Both the position numbers and the translations under genes were made by a program. The notes below the pieces were generated by a model that searched no databases, was not told the origin of the DNA, and saw nothing but the letters and a program-made list of their open reading frames with translations. Below are positions 46,481 to 56,156 of a stretch of 64,000 nt of DNA, one piece after another (within the stretch, counting starts at the first letter, position 1; the number at the start of each line of letters is the position of its first letter). Source of the stretch: Qipengyuania profundimaris (lineage in GTDB: Bacteria > Pseudomonadota > Alphaproteobacteria > Sphingomonadales > Sphingomonadaceae). The DNA lies in assembly GCF_030717945.1 (NCBI RefSeq), contig NZ_JAVAIM010000001.1, positions 495,131 to 559,130 of the forward strand. Reading direction: 5' to 3'.

Positions 46481-47989
46481 TCAAGCGAAGTCGGCGGTTT
46501 CCGTAGCGTTGGCGGCCATCCACTCGCCCACCCGTGCCTGTGCATCGGCGGGCAGGTGCAGCCCGAGCTTGCTGCGCCGCCAGAGCACGTCTTCGGCGGT
46601 GCGCGCATATTCGTGGCGCACGAGGTAGCGCAGCTCCGCTTCGTAGAGATTTCCGCCGAGGCGTTCCCCGAGATCGTCGAGGTTCTCGGCACCTTGCAGG
46701 ATGGAGGCCAGCCGTGTCCCATAGGCGCGGGCCAGCCGCAGCAGCATCTCCGGCGGCACGAACGGATAATGCTCGCTCGATTGCCAGAGGAAGCGGGCGA
46801 AGTCCCCGTCCTCGAACTCGCCGCCCGGCAGAGATGCAGTCGCAGTCCACGGCTCGCCGGGAACGGTCATCGCTTCGCCCAGCTTCCCCAGAGCATGCTC
46901 GGCCAGTTTGCGGAAAGTGGTGATCTTCCCGCCATAGACCGACAGGATCGGCGCGCCGCCGTCGGCCTCCAGCTCGAACACATAATCGCGCGTGACCGTG
47001 CTGTTGCTGGCCGCATTGTCCTCGTAGAGCGGGCGGACGCCGGAATAGGTGGAGACGATCTCCTCGCGCGTCACCTGGCTCACGAAATAGCGCGAGGCGG
47101 CTTCGCAGAGATAATCGATCTCCTCATCCGCGATGCGGACTTTGTCGAGATCGCCTTCGTAGAGCAGATCGGTGGTGCCGATCAGGGTGAAATCCCGCTC
47201 GTAGGGGATGGCGAAAACGATCCGGCCATCTGGCTGCTGGAAGATATAGGCATGCTCGCCCGGGAAGCGCCGTGAGAGGATGATGTGGCTGCCCTTGACC
47301 AGCCGCAGGTGCGAGGGCGTGCCGCTGCCGAGCGCGGCCTTCGCGAGCCGGTCCACGAAAGGTCCCGCCGCATTCACGACGGCTCGCGCCTCTATCTCGC
47401 GGTCCCCTCCCGGCGCCTGCAACGTCGCCCGCCAGCCGTCCGCCGAGCGCGCCAGCGCGGTGCATTCGGTCCGGGTCAGCACGGTCGCGCCGCGTGCCTC
47501 GGCGTCCATCGCGGCGAGCACGACGAGGCGGGAATCCTCCACCCAGCAATCGGAATATTCGAAGCCCTTTGTCAGGCGATCCTGCAGCACGCCACGGTGC
47601 GGTGGCACGGTAAGGTCGACCGCCTTGCTTCCCGGCAAGCTCATCCGCCCACCGATATGGTCGTAGAGGAACAGGGCGGCGCGCAGCATCCAGCGCGGGC
47701 GCATGCTCGGCTCGTGCGGCATGACGAAGCGCAGCGGCCAGATGATATGCGGCGCGGCGCGCCGCAGCACTTCCCGCTCGCGCAGGGATTCCGCCACCAG
47801 CCGGAATTCGTACATCTCGAGATAGCGCAGGCCGCCATGTACCAGCTTGGTGCTGGCGGAAGAGGTGTGCGAGGCGAGATCGTCTTTCTCGACCAGCAGC
47901 ACGCGCAAGCCGCGCCCCGCAGCATTGCGCGCGATGCCTGCGCCGTTGATGCCGCCGCCGACGACCAGCAGGTCGTAAGCTTGGCTCAT
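46481..47989 (-). CDS. glpD: Glycerol-3-phosphate dehydrogenase (FAD, aerobic)
   Basis: A 502-residue membrane-associated flavoprotein oxidising sn-glycerol 3-phosphate to dihydroxyacetone phosphate and feeding electrons to ubiquinone. The FAD motif VVGGGINGAGIARNAAGRG opens the protein. Further signatures are SSASTKLVHGGLRYLEMYEFRLV, PYERDFTLIGTTDLLYEGD and VYGGKITTFRKLAEHAL. Its ATG overlaps the mtnP stop by 4 bp, so it is translated from the mtnP transcript. glpF or glpK are not nearby. Confidence 0.96.
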   Translation of the reverse strand: MSQAYDLLVVGGGINGAGIARNAAGRGLRVLLVEKDDLASHTSSASTKLVHGGLRYLEMYEFRLVAESLREREVLRRAAPHIIWPLRFVMPHEPSMRPRWMLRAALFLYDHIGGRMSLPGSKAVDLTVPPHRGVLQDRLTKGFEYSDCWVEDSRLVVLAAMDAEARGATVLTRTECTALARSADGWRATLQAPGGDREIEARAVVNAAGPFVDRLAKAALGSGTPSHLRLVKGSHIILSRRFPGEHAYIFQQPDGRIVFAIPYERDFTLIGTTDLLYEGDLDKVRIADEEIDYLCEAASRYFVSQVTREEIVSTYSGVRPLYEDNAASNSTVTRDYVFELEADGGAPILSVYGGKITTFRKLAEHALGKLGEAMTVPGEPWTATASLPGGEFEDGDFARFLWQSSEHYPFVPPEMLLRLARAYGTRLASILQGAENLDDLGERLGGNLYEAELRYLVRHEYARTAEDVLWRRSKLGLHLPADAQARVGEWMAANATETADFA

Positions 47990-48858
47990 CCCTTGCCCAG
48001 CAGGCGGCCTGCCACCGCGTCCAGCTTGGCAACCAGCGCCTTGTCGTGCTTGTCCGGGGCGGTGATGACCGCGTCGGCGAGCGCCTGGTCGATGGGCGAA
48101 GGATTGCGCTTCTTTGGCAGGCCCTTGCAGAAAATCTCGACTGCCTTGCGCGCGATGGCGGCATTGGCGTTCATCTGCTTGACGATCTCCGCCACATCGA
48201 CGCTTTCCGCATCGTCGCGCCAGCTGTCGTAATCCGTCACCATGGCAAGCAGCGCATAGGGCAGCTCCGCCTCCCGCGCGAGTTTCGCTTCGGGCATGCC
48301 GGTCATGCCGATAACCTCGGCGCCCCAGTGGCGGTAGAGCTTGCTTTCCGCGCGGCTCGAGAACTGCGGGCCTTCCATCGCCAGGTAAGTCGCACCCTCG
48401 CTGCAGCCGCCGCCTGCTTTTTCGACCGCCTTGAGCGCGTGTTTCGACAGGCGCGGGCACACCGGTTCGGCCATGCTGACATGGGTAACGAAGCCGTCAC
48501 CGTAGAAGCTCGCGGGGCGGCCCTTCGTGTTGTCGATAAACTGATCGACAGTCACGAAGCGGCCGGGCGGGAGCTCTTCGGACAGCGAGCCGACCGCGCT
48601 GATGGCGAGAATGTCGGTACAGCCAGCGCGCTTGAGCGCATCGATATTGGCGCGCGCATTGATGTTCGACGGTGCGATGCGGTGGCCGCGCCCGTGCCGC
48701 GGCAGGAAGCGGACGCGGACATGGCCGATCGTGCCGCACAGGATCTCGTCCGACGGCTCGCCCCAGGGCGATTTGACCGAAATCCACTGCGCATCCTCCA
48801 GCGCATCCATCGCATAGAGGCCGGAGCCGCCGATAATTCCGATGGTCCAGTCGCTCAT
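47986..48858 (-). CDS. mtnP: S-methyl-5'-thioadenosine phosphorylase
   Basis: A 290-residue purine-nucleoside-phosphorylase-superfamily enzyme that cleaves methylthioadenosine in methionine salvage. Signatures: IGIIGGSGLYAMD at the start, the phosphate site RHGRGHRIAPSNINARAN, MEGPQFSSRAES and GMTGMPEAKLAREAE, with TDYDSW near the active site. The ATG at 48858 is preferred; an in-frame ATG far upstream would add residues without similarity. It leads a coupled pair with glpD. Confidence 0.95.
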   Translation of the reverse strand: MSDWTIGIIGGSGLYAMDALEDAQWISVKSPWGEPSDEILCGTIGHVRVRFLPRHGRGHRIAPSNINARANIDALKRAGCTDILAISAVGSLSEELPPGRFVTVDQFIDNTKGRPASFYGDGFVTHVSMAEPVCPRLSKHALKAVEKAGGGCSEGATYLAMEGPQFSSRAESKLYRHWGAEVIGMTGMPEAKLAREAELPYALLAMVTDYDSWRDDAESVDVAEIVKQMNANAAIARKAVEIFCKGLPKKRNPSPIDQALADAVITAPDKHDKALVAKLDAVAGRLLGKG

Positions 48859-49052
48859 GCTCGTCGTCCCGCTTGTTGCATCATTCGCGCATCGGTGAAG
48901 CTTCGCACCCGCGCTGTCCAGCCCCTTGCGAAACGCCTTGCAACCAGTGCGCGCCGCATGCGTATTCATGGACAACGGGGGCGCGCTCGCCTTGACTTGC
49001 GCGGCGCATTCCCGCCGAACGGATCGCGATTTTTATGCCGGAGGACACCCGA

Positions 49053-51833
49053 ATGCCCGACCAGACGCTGGCCATCACGCTTGCTGGCCTCAGCGAGAGA
49101 TTGCAGGAGCTTCATCGGCAGACCGCACTGACCCCAATCTTCAATCCAGTATTTCAGCTGTCGCTCGATATCTCTCGCCGGTTGGAGCGCGACGAAATCG
49201 GCATCGCGGACCTCTCTCGGTTGATCGAAGAGCTGGAGGCGAAATCCCTCGATGCCCGGGCCGAGCGGCTGCGCTGCCTCGTCGTGCCGGAAGAGGCCGA
49301 GGATCGGCTCGATGGCCAGACGTCGGCGGATGGCGAGTTCGACGTGTTCCGCAATTTCTGGGAGCACCCGCACATGCACGCGGTGTTCACCGCGCATCCG
49401 ACCTTCCTGTTGACGCCCGACCAGTCCGCGGCCGTGGCGCAGGCGGCCTCGCACGGCGGCGGGATCGCGCCTGGCAAGAGCGGCGAGCGGCCGGAGATCA
49501 CGCTGCGCTACGAACACGAGCGGGCGATGTCCGCCATTGCCAATGCGCAGGACGCGCGCGACCGCATCGTAAGCGAAGCGCTGGATACCGCGCATGAGAA
49601 ATGGCCGAGTCGCTGGTTCGATTTCACCCCGCTGCCGTTCCGCTTTGCCACTTGGGTCGGCTACGACATGGATGGCCGGACCGATATCAAGTGGTACACC
49701 TCGATCGCTTTCCGCCTTGCCGAAAAAGCGCAGCGGCTCGAGCGCTACGCCGCGCAACTCGAAGCGATCGACGACGACCACGAATTACTCGGGACGCTGC
49801 GGGCCGCGGCGACGCGGACGCGGGCGAGCGCGGATGAGTTCGCCGGAGATCTTTCGGACGCTGGCGACCTGTCGGCGGCTGCCAACCGTCTGACCGAGGA
49901 CGGCGAAGGCAAGCTGCTGTCCCTGCGCCAGACCATCGCGCAGCTTGAAGGCGAGGCGGCGTCTTCCACCGCGGAAAAAGCCATCGCCCTACGTACGCTC
50001 ACTGCGGCGATGCGCGCCGACGGAATCGGCATGGGGTGGATCCACTTTCGTGTGAACGCCAAGCAGCTGCACAATGCGATCCGCACGCGGCTGGGCGATG
50101 CGGCGGATATTGACCTCGGCAGTCGCGGGGCGCTTGCCGCGCTGCGTGAGCTGATCGCCAATGTGGAACCTGTCAGCGCGAATTTCGCTAGCCTCGCGGT
50201 CGAGAGTTCGACTGCCGTGCGGCAATTCCTCGTGATGACGCAGATCCTCAAGCACATCGATGCCGATGCGCCGATCCGCATGCTGGTGGCCGAATGCGAG
50301 CAGCCCGCGACGGTGCTCGCCGCGCTCTATTTCGCCAAGCTGTTCGGGATCGAGGACAAGGTCGATGTCTCGCCGCTGTTCGAGACCGAGACTGCGCTGG
50401 AGCATGGCGGCCGTTTCCTCGACGCGCTGCTGGCCGAGGGCGAGTACCGCACGTACGCGAAGCGCCGCGGTCGGATCGCGATCCAGACCGGTTTTTCGGA
50501 TGCCGGGCGCTTCGTGGGGCAGATTCCGGCCAGCCTTGCAATCGAGCGTTTGCAAGGCCGTCTATCGCAGGCGATGGAGAATAACGGGCTGACCGATGTG
50601 GCCGCGCTCATCTTCAATACGCATGGTGAGGGGATGGGGCGCGGCGCGCACCCCTCCAGTTTCGAGGACCGGATCGAATGGCCGCTATCGTCCTGGTCGC
50701 AGCGCCGTTTCGCGCGCGCGGGTATCCGGTTGGAGCCGGAGGCCAGCTTCCAAGGTGGCGATGGCTATCTGTTCTTCGCCACGCCCGAGTTGGCTCTCGC
50801 GACGCTGACCAAGATCGTCGAGCACACGCCAGCGCACACCGATGCACAAGTGCCGACCGATCCTTTCTATCGGCGCACCGATCTCAGCCTCGATTTCTAT
50901 CGCGCGATCAAGGAGCATCAGCGCGACCATCTGGAAAGCCGGACCTACAGTCGCGCCGTCACAGCTTTCGGCCTCGGCCTGCTGAACAAGACCGGCAGCC
51001 GCGTATCGCGCCGCCAGTCGGACCTCTCTGCCGATCGTGAGATGAGCCTGCGACAGATCCGCGCGATCCCGCACAATTCGATCCTCCAGCAGCTCGGCTA
51101 TCCGGTAAATATCATCGCCGGCATCGGCAGCGCGGCGGAAGGCAATATCGAGGATATCGCCACGCTGCTCAACGAAAGCGCCCGCGGGCGGCAGATCATG
51201 CGGCTGGTCCGCGCGTCCAATTCGCTCGCCAGCATCAAGACCGTGGCTGCCTATGGCGAGCTGTTCAATTCCGCCTATTGGGCGAGCCGGCCCTATCGCG
51301 GGACCGAAGATCACCTTGGCGAAGCCTGCGAGGCGCTGGCGGAATATCTCATTTCGGACGATCGCAACGGCGTCTTCCGTCGCCTCGCCTCGCGCCTGCG
51401 CGTCGATGCGCTCAAGCTCCACCGCCTGTTCGAACTCGTGCCCGATGAGGAGCCGCATCCGGATCGCGAGAATGTGCGCCGGATCATCGGTGTGCTCCAA
51501 GCCGTGCGTCTCGCACTGCTCCAGCACATGTTCCTGAAGGCGGTCTCGGTCCCTGCCTTCAGCCGGGCAAACGACATCAGCCGGACCGACGTGCTGGAAA
51601 TGGTCTTTTCCCTCCGCATCGACGACGCGCTGGCGCAGTTGCGGCGCGCTTATCCGGTTAGCTTCCCGCGCAAGGACGACTTCAACATGGACGAGGCCGG
51701 TGAATATCCGCGCGGACAGGGCGAAGGCTATGCCGACATCCGCGAACGCTATATCGACCCGATCGACGATGCCTATGCGCTGTGCCTGCGCATTTCGACC
51801 TGCATCGCCAATGAGTTCGGGGCGCACGGCTGA
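49053..51833 (+). CDS. ppc: Phosphoenolpyruvate carboxylase-like protein (divergent)
   Basis: A 926-residue protein of the PEP carboxylase superfamily, which fixes bicarbonate onto PEP to give oxaloacetate. The catalytic histidine motif is present as TAHPTFLL (H115). Two other hallmark motifs are altered. The usual GYSDSNKD-type segment reads GFSDAGRFVG (480-488), losing the lysine. The FHGRGG-x-x-GRGG loop reads NTHGEGMGRGAHP (522-534), losing one arginine. Length is a little over the usual 870-920. It may be an alphaproteobacterial variant that still works, or a paralogue with another task. The ATG at 49053 has GGAGGA ahead; an ATG at 49035 has none. Confidence 0.8.
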   Translation: MPDQTLAITLAGLSERLQELHRQTALTPIFNPVFQLSLDISRRLERDEIGIADLSRLIEELEAKSLDARAERLRCLVVPEEAEDRLDGQTSADGEFDVFRNFWEHPHMHAVFTAHPTFLLTPDQSAAVAQAASHGGGIAPGKSGERPEITLRYEHERAMSAIANAQDARDRIVSEALDTAHEKWPSRWFDFTPLPFRFATWVGYDMDGRTDIKWYTSIAFRLAEKAQRLERYAAQLEAIDDDHELLGTLRAAATRTRASADEFAGDLSDAGDLSAAANRLTEDGEGKLLSLRQTIAQLEGEAASSTAEKAIALRTLTAAMRADGIGMGWIHFRVNAKQLHNAIRTRLGDAADIDLGSRGALAALRELIANVEPVSANFASLAVESSTAVRQFLVMTQILKHIDADAPIRMLVAECEQPATVLAALYFAKLFGIEDKVDVSPLFETETALEHGGRFLDALLAEGEYRTYAKRRGRIAIQTGFSDAGRFVGQIPASLAIERLQGRLSQAMENNGLTDVAALIFNTHGEGMGRGAHPSSFEDRIEWPLSSWSQRRFARAGIRLEPEASFQGGDGYLFFATPELALATLTKIVEHTPAHTDAQVPTDPFYRRTDLSLDFYRAIKEHQRDHLESRTYSRAVTAFGLGLLNKTGSRVSRRQSDLSADREMSLRQIRAIPHNSILQQLGYPVNIIAGIGSAAEGNIEDIATLLNESARGRQIMRLVRASNSLASIKTVAAYGELFNSAYWASRPYRGTEDHLGEACEALAEYLISDDRNGVFRRLASRLRVDALKLHRLFELVPDEEPHPDRENVRRIIGVLQAVRLALLQHMFLKAVSVPAFSRANDISRTDVLEMVFSLRIDDALAQLRRAYPVSFPRKDDFNMDEAGEYPRGQGEGYADIRERYIDPIDDAYALCLRISTCIANEFGAHG

Positions 51834-51893
51834 TTGATTCGCCAGCGGTTTGGCCTATCCTGCCCGAAATCCATCGGGTGGGGGGACCGGATC

Positions 51894-53231
51894 GTGATCG
51901 ATATTCTTATCTGCATCGGCGCAGTGCTGCTGGGCCTTGTCGTTGTTCTTGCCATTGCGTTCAAGATCGTGCGGCGCGGCGCGCTGACCTTCGAGATCGA
52001 AGGTTTCTACACCCATGTGATGGACGGCGATCCCGGCCCGCTTATCCGCGATGTCCAGCGCGATGCGACTGCGGCGTTGGAATGCAAGCTGGACGATCCG
52101 ATGAGCTGTTCCATCAAGGAAGCGGTGGAATGCCATGTCGAAGCCGAGGCGCCCGAGTGCAACGTTCTGCTGCTGTCGGGCGGCGGGCAGTGGGGCGCTT
52201 TCGGCGCGGGTTTGTTCAAGCGGTTGAGCGAACAGAGCGGGGCGAAGGAACTGGGCCTCGAAGGGATCGGCGTCATCACCGGCATTTCGACCGGATCGCT
52301 GCAGGCGCTGATGCTGATGGTGGCTCTCGATCCCAAGCAGACGCCCGTAATGCGTCGTCATGCGCTCGACCGGCTGGTCTGGGGCTATTCGCCCGCGAAG
52401 GAGAGCGAGGTCGTGCGCCATACGGGCCTCGCGCTGGTGCCGTTCTTCGGTTCCGCTGCAGGCACTGCGCCGCTACGCAAGCGGATTATCGAGGCGCTGT
52501 GCCCCGATGGCGACTGCAGACTGGTTGAAGCGATCGGGAACTCCAGCATCGCAGGTTACGCGGGCTTCGTCGAAGCCGACGACGGTAGCTTCCGCTATGC
52601 CGATTTGCGCGAACTGGTGAACAAGGCGCCAAGCCTCGAGAAAGCGGCCGAAGCGCTCGCGGCGGCCACCATGGCGTCGTCGGCCATGCCGGTCTTCCAC
52701 CAGCAACTGCGGGTGGCCGGATCGGACGGCAAGGCAGTGTCGCTCTACGATGGCGGGGTGCGGCGGTCGGTCTTCTTCGACCGGACCATGGCGATCGTCG
52801 ATCGGCAGGTGCGCAAGGAGATGGCGTCGCACGGAGTGACCAAGGCCTCCACTACGTCGCAGGAAAACTTTGCCGAGGAATATCGCAAGACCGCGCCCAA
52901 GGTTTACGTCGTTCGTAACGGGCCGACGGTGCGCAAGCCTGCGCCCGAGCTTAATCGCAAGTCCGGCCCGCTCAAGAATGGCCAGCGCGGCTACGACCTG
53001 CTCGTCAACGAAAGCGAGATCGGCGCGATCGCCGCGCTGCGCCTCGGCAATCCCTACGGCGAGATCTTGCTCACCACGGCCGATATGTACGATACTTTTC
53101 CGAGCACTGTCGGCGAGAACTTCAAGGACGACGAGATGTTCAAGCCGGCTTTCATGGCGCGGCTACGCGACCTCGGCCGGTTCAAGGCGGATCGCAAGGA
53201 TGGCCCCTGGTGGGCGCTCAGCACGCTCTGA
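51894..53231 (+). CDS. Patatin-like phospholipase with N-terminal membrane anchor
   Basis: A 445-residue protein. A hydrophobic helix (about 3-26) anchors it. The patatin domain follows: oxyanion motif LLSGGGQWGAFGAG (94-106), nucleophile elbow GISTG with S132, and the dyad aspartate D286 in LYDGGVRR. It should hydrolyse acyl esters of lipids. I choose the GTG at 51894, preceded by GGGGGA; a TTG at 51834 would overlap the ppc stop region. It follows ppc by 60 bp and precedes a tRNA gene on the other strand. Confidence 0.88.
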   Translation: MIDILICIGAVLLGLVVVLAIAFKIVRRGALTFEIEGFYTHVMDGDPGPLIRDVQRDATAALECKLDDPMSCSIKEAVECHVEAEAPECNVLLLSGGGQWGAFGAGLFKRLSEQSGAKELGLEGIGVITGISTGSLQALMLMVALDPKQTPVMRRHALDRLVWGYSPAKESEVVRHTGLALVPFFGSAAGTAPLRKRIIEALCPDGDCRLVEAIGNSSIAGYAGFVEADDGSFRYADLRELVNKAPSLEKAAEALAAATMASSAMPVFHQQLRVAGSDGKAVSLYDGGVRRSVFFDRTMAIVDRQVRKEMASHGVTKASTTSQENFAEEYRKTAPKVYVVRNGPTVRKPAPELNRKSGPLKNGQRGYDLLVNESEIGAIAALRLGNPYGEILLTTADMYDTFPSTVGENFKDDEMFKPAFMARLRDLGRFKADRKDGPWWALSTL

Positions 53232-53263
53232 AAGTAAGGATCGGATATCCGGACAAAGACTGT

Positions 53264-53351
53264 TGGTGCGGTCGAGAAGACTCGAACTTCCACGGGTTAT
53301 TCACCCACAACGACCTCAACGTTGCGCGTCTACCAGTTCCGCCACGACCGC
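53264..53351 (-). tRNA. tRNA-Leu(GAG)
   Basis: An 88-nt class II tRNA on the minus strand with CCA encoded (53264-53266). The acceptor GCGGTCG pairs with CGACCGC. The anticodon stem CAACG/CGTTG holds loop TTGAGGT with anticodon GAG (window 53315-53317), reading CTC/CTT. A long variable arm follows, then the T-arm with GTTCGAGTC. No integrase or att-like repeat adjoins it. Confidence 0.96.
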
Positions 53352-53463
53352 ACACAGTCTGCATCGGGAGCGCGTGAATCGCACGCCGTCCCGCCGGTAG
53401 GAGCGCGCCACTAGCAGCGCCGCCACGCCCTCGCAAGCTTGTTTGTGAGGTGGTTCGGCCCGG

Positions 53464-54345
53464 TTAACGCGGGGCCCAGCCGATATCCGCGAACACGGCC
53501 GATTTCGGCACGTCGGTCACGGCTTCGTTGATCGTCATTTCCTCGCCCGGAGCCAGCGTTGGCTGCGGCGGATTTACGACCCAACTGTAAACCTGCCGCT
53601 CACGCTGGTCGAGCAGCACGATCAGGATCGGCGGGACATTGCGGCTTTCGCGTGCCGTATTGCTCACCACGATCTTCGCGCCGAAAAATTCGGTGCCGTT
53701 GGGCAGTGTGCGCCGCTCCTGCTCCTCGACCGGGAAGGACAGTTCGAGATCGGGCTGCGCCTGGCCGAACAGTGGTTTCGACACCGGCACCCAATCCGGC
53801 AGGCCGACGTAATTCACCGTGAGGATCGTGCCCACCGCCAGCAGCGCGAAGACCGCCGCAGCGATCGTCCACATCTTGGTGATGTTGCGGCGCGGGCGGA
53901 ACGGCGGGGCATGGTCGAAGCTGGAAGAGCCATCGTCCATGTCTTCCGGTTCGGGCGCAGGGGGCAAATCGTCTTGCACCTCGCCATAGGGTGGTTCTGC
54001 CTCGTCGAAGTCCGGCCCGTCCCGCTGTTCCTCGGCAGCAGGGTCGGCACCGCCATAGCTGACGTCCGAGGCGGCGGTGGCTGGTGTATCCGCATTCGTG
54101 GTGGCCGGCTGGGGGACAGGCGCGGGCTTGGGGGTCGGTTTCGGCGCCGGAGCCGGGGTAGGCTTCGCTGCGGCAGACGGAGGCGGCGCAGGCACCGCAG
54201 CAGCCGCTGCGATCTGTTCCGCGTCGGGTCCATCCTGGTACCAGCTGTGCTTGCATTTCGCGCAGCGCACCGTCCGGCCTTCGATCCCGATGGCGCTATC
54301 GGGCACCACATACCGGGTCGAACAGGCGGGACAGGCGATGATCAT
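53464..54345 (-). CDS. MJ0042-type zinc-ribbon / DUF3426-like membrane protein
   Basis: A 293-residue protein. A zinc ribbon of the MJ0042 type is N-terminal: [16 protein letters not shown] then [10 protein letters not shown] Pro/Ala-rich disordered linker covers about 45-145. One transmembrane helix lies at about 158-180 ([20 protein letters not shown]), and the C-terminal 110 residues are beta-rich and periplasmic, as in DUF3426. The function is unknown. It is divergent from ftsE, a neighbour arrangement I recall from other sphingomonads, which hints at an envelope role. Confidence 0.88.
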   Translation of the reverse strand: MIIACPACSTRYVVPDSAIGIEGRTVRCAKCKHSWYQDGPDAEQIAAAAAVPAPPPSAAAKPTPAPAPKPTPKPAPVPQPATTNADTPATAASDVSYGGADPAAEEQRDGPDFDEAEPPYGEVQDDLPPAPEPEDMDDGSSSFDHAPPFRPRRNITKMWTIAAAVFALLAVGTILTVNYVGLPDWVPVSKPLFGQAQPDLELSFPVEEQERRTLPNGTEFFGAKIVVSNTARESRNVPPILIVLLDQRERQVYSWVVNPPQPTLAPGEEMTINEAVTDVPKSAVFADIGWAPR

Positions 54346-54501
54346 GGTGAAGGTCTGCTTAGGGCGGCAGGCGAATCACGACAAGCGAGAGGCCTGTTCG
54401 CAACCCCGCAGGGCGGCTTTTTTCCACATCGATGCGCGGTTATAGGCCTTGGCGACCATGAACGGTGCCACCAAACCTCCCTCGATCCGGGTCGAACGCG
54501 C

Positions 54502-55227
54502 ATGAGCGCCCCGGAAAGCGAGATCGTGCAGTTCGACAATGTCGGCCTGCGCTACGGCACCGATCGCGAAATTCTCTCGAACATTTCCTTTACCCTGTTT
54601 CCGGGGCGGTTCTACTTCCTCACCGGGGCGAGCGGGGCGGGCAAGACCTCGCTGCTCAAGCTGCTTTATCTCGCGCAGCGCCCGTCGCGCGGGGCGATCC
54701 GCATGTTCGGTACCGACGTGATTACCTTGCCGCGCGAGCGGCTGCCCGCCTATCGCAGGCGGATGGGCGTGGTGTTCCAGGACTTCAGGCTGGTCGATCA
54801 CCTGAGCGCTTTCGACAATATTGCGCTGCCGCTCCGCGTGTCGGGCGTGCGCGAAGCCGATCTGCAGGGGCCGGTCAGCGACATGCTCGAATGGGTCGGG
54901 CTGGGCCACCGCGCCGAGGCGCGCCCGGCGACGCTGTCGGGCGGAGAGCAACAGCGGGTCGCCATCGCTCGCGCTGTAATCGGTCGCCCGGACATGCTTG
55001 TGGCCGACGAGCCGACGGGCAACGTCGATCCCGAAATGGCTTTGAAGCTCATCCGCCTCTTCGAAGCGCTCAATCGCCTGGGCACGACTGTGGTGGTCGC
55101 AACGCACGACGTCCACCTCATTCGCAAGGTCCCGGATTCGCTCATCATGAGGCTCGATAAAGGCACGCTCGCCGACCCGACCGGTGCCTTGCGCTATCCG
55201 CCCAGGCGGGTCGAGGTCGGGCGATGA
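54502..55227 (+). CDS. ftsE: Cell division ATP-binding protein FtsE
   Basis: A 241-residue ABC ATPase that works with FtsX to switch on periplasmic peptidoglycan hydrolases during septation. Walker A is GASGAGKTS, the signature LSGGEQQRVAIARA and Walker B VADEPTGNVD. The FtsE-typical VVFQDFRLVDHLSAFDNIALPL is present. The ATG at 54502 follows CGAACGCGC with only a weak ribosome-binding site. Its stop overlaps ftsX. Confidence 0.95.
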   Translation: MSAPESEIVQFDNVGLRYGTDREILSNISFTLFPGRFYFLTGASGAGKTSLLKLLYLAQRPSRGAIRMFGTDVITLPRERLPAYRRRMGVVFQDFRLVDHLSAFDNIALPLRVSGVREADLQGPVSDMLEWVGLGHRAEARPATLSGGEQQRVAIARAVIGRPDMLVADEPTGNVDPEMALKLIRLFEALNRLGTTVVVATHDVHLIRKVPDSLIMRLDKGTLADPTGALRYPPRRVEVGR

Positions 55228-56156
55228 AGCGCCCTCCCGTCGTCACGCGCGCTGTCGAGCGCGGACTCTCGCCCTTCCGCGGGAAGCGGGCGGCGCATCT
55301 TCTGCCGCGCGCCCGGCTGGGTGGGCCGATGCCCTGGGTGATCGCGATCATGGTCGCCATCACGGTCCTCGCGACGGCGGGCGGGCTGGCCCTGTCCAAT
55401 CTCGTCGCGCGGGCGAGCGGGGATTTGGCCGGTAGCGCGACAGTGCAGATCGTCGACCCCGATCCCCGCACGCGCAGCACCCAGGCGGAAGCGGCGCGTG
55501 GTGTCCTTGCTTCAGATCCGGCCATCGTCAGTGTCACAGTTCTGCCTGAGGACGAAGTAGAGGCTTTGCTCGAACCGTGGCTCGGTGCCGGGGCCGAGGA
55601 CGATGCCCTCCCGATCCCGGCGCTGATCGATCTGCGCTTGCGAGATGGTGCCGATGAAACCGACCTGGCCCGGCTCGCCGATCGGTTGACAGAGGCCGCA
55701 CCCGACGCGCGGATCGATGCCCAGTCGGACTGGCTTGCGCCTGTGCTTGCCGCGCTGTCCACCTTGCGCTGGATGGCATTCGGCCTCATTGCCCTGCTCG
55801 CTTTCACCGGCGCAGCCGCCGTCTGGCTGGCAGCGCGCAATGCGCTCGGCTCCAATCGCGACACGATCGAGATCGTCCATCTTCTCGGCGGAAACGACGA
55901 CCAGATCGCGCGCATTTTCCAGCGCTCGATCCTGCTGGATGCGCTGGTCGGCGGGCTGCTTGGCCTGTTGGCCGGATTTGCAGCCGTGCTGCTGATGGGA
56001 GCGCAGTTCGCGGTGCTCGATTCCGGTCTCGTCGCGGGTGGCGGGCTCGAGAGGGTCGACTGGATGCTGCTTGCGCTGGTTCCGCTTTTCGCCATCGCGA
56101 TTGCCGTCTACACGGCGCGCATGACCGTCCTCTCGTCCCTCAGGAAGATGCTGTGA
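55224..56156 (+). CDS. ftsX: Cell division permease-like protein FtsX
   Basis: A 310-residue membrane protein. A basic N-terminal tail is followed by one helix (about 35-57), a periplasmic domain (60-175) and three further helices (about 180-205, 235-258 and 275-300), which is the FtsX topology. The sequence DTIEIVHLLGGNDDQIARIFQRSILLDALVGG is the conserved coupling segment. It overlaps ftsE upstream (ATGA) and the YdcF-like gene downstream (GTGA). Confidence 0.95.
   Translation: MKRPPVVTRAVERGLSPFRGKRAAHLLPRARLGGPMPWVIAIMVAITVLATAGGLALSNLVARASGDLAGSATVQIVDPDPRTRSTQAEAARGVLASDPAIVSVTVLPEDEVEALLEPWLGAGAEDDALPIPALIDLRLRDGADETDLARLADRLTEAAPDARIDAQSDWLAPVLAALSTLRWMAFGLIALLAFTGAAAVWLAARNALGSNRDTIEIVHLLGGNDDQIARIFQRSILLDALVGGLLGLLAGFAAVLLMGAQFAVLDSGLVAGGGLERVDWMLLALVPLFAIAIAVYTARMTVLSSLRKML

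Noticed and set aside
53264..53351. tRNA-Leu as an integration site
   Set aside because: No integrase, direct repeat of the tRNA end, or composition change follows the gene.
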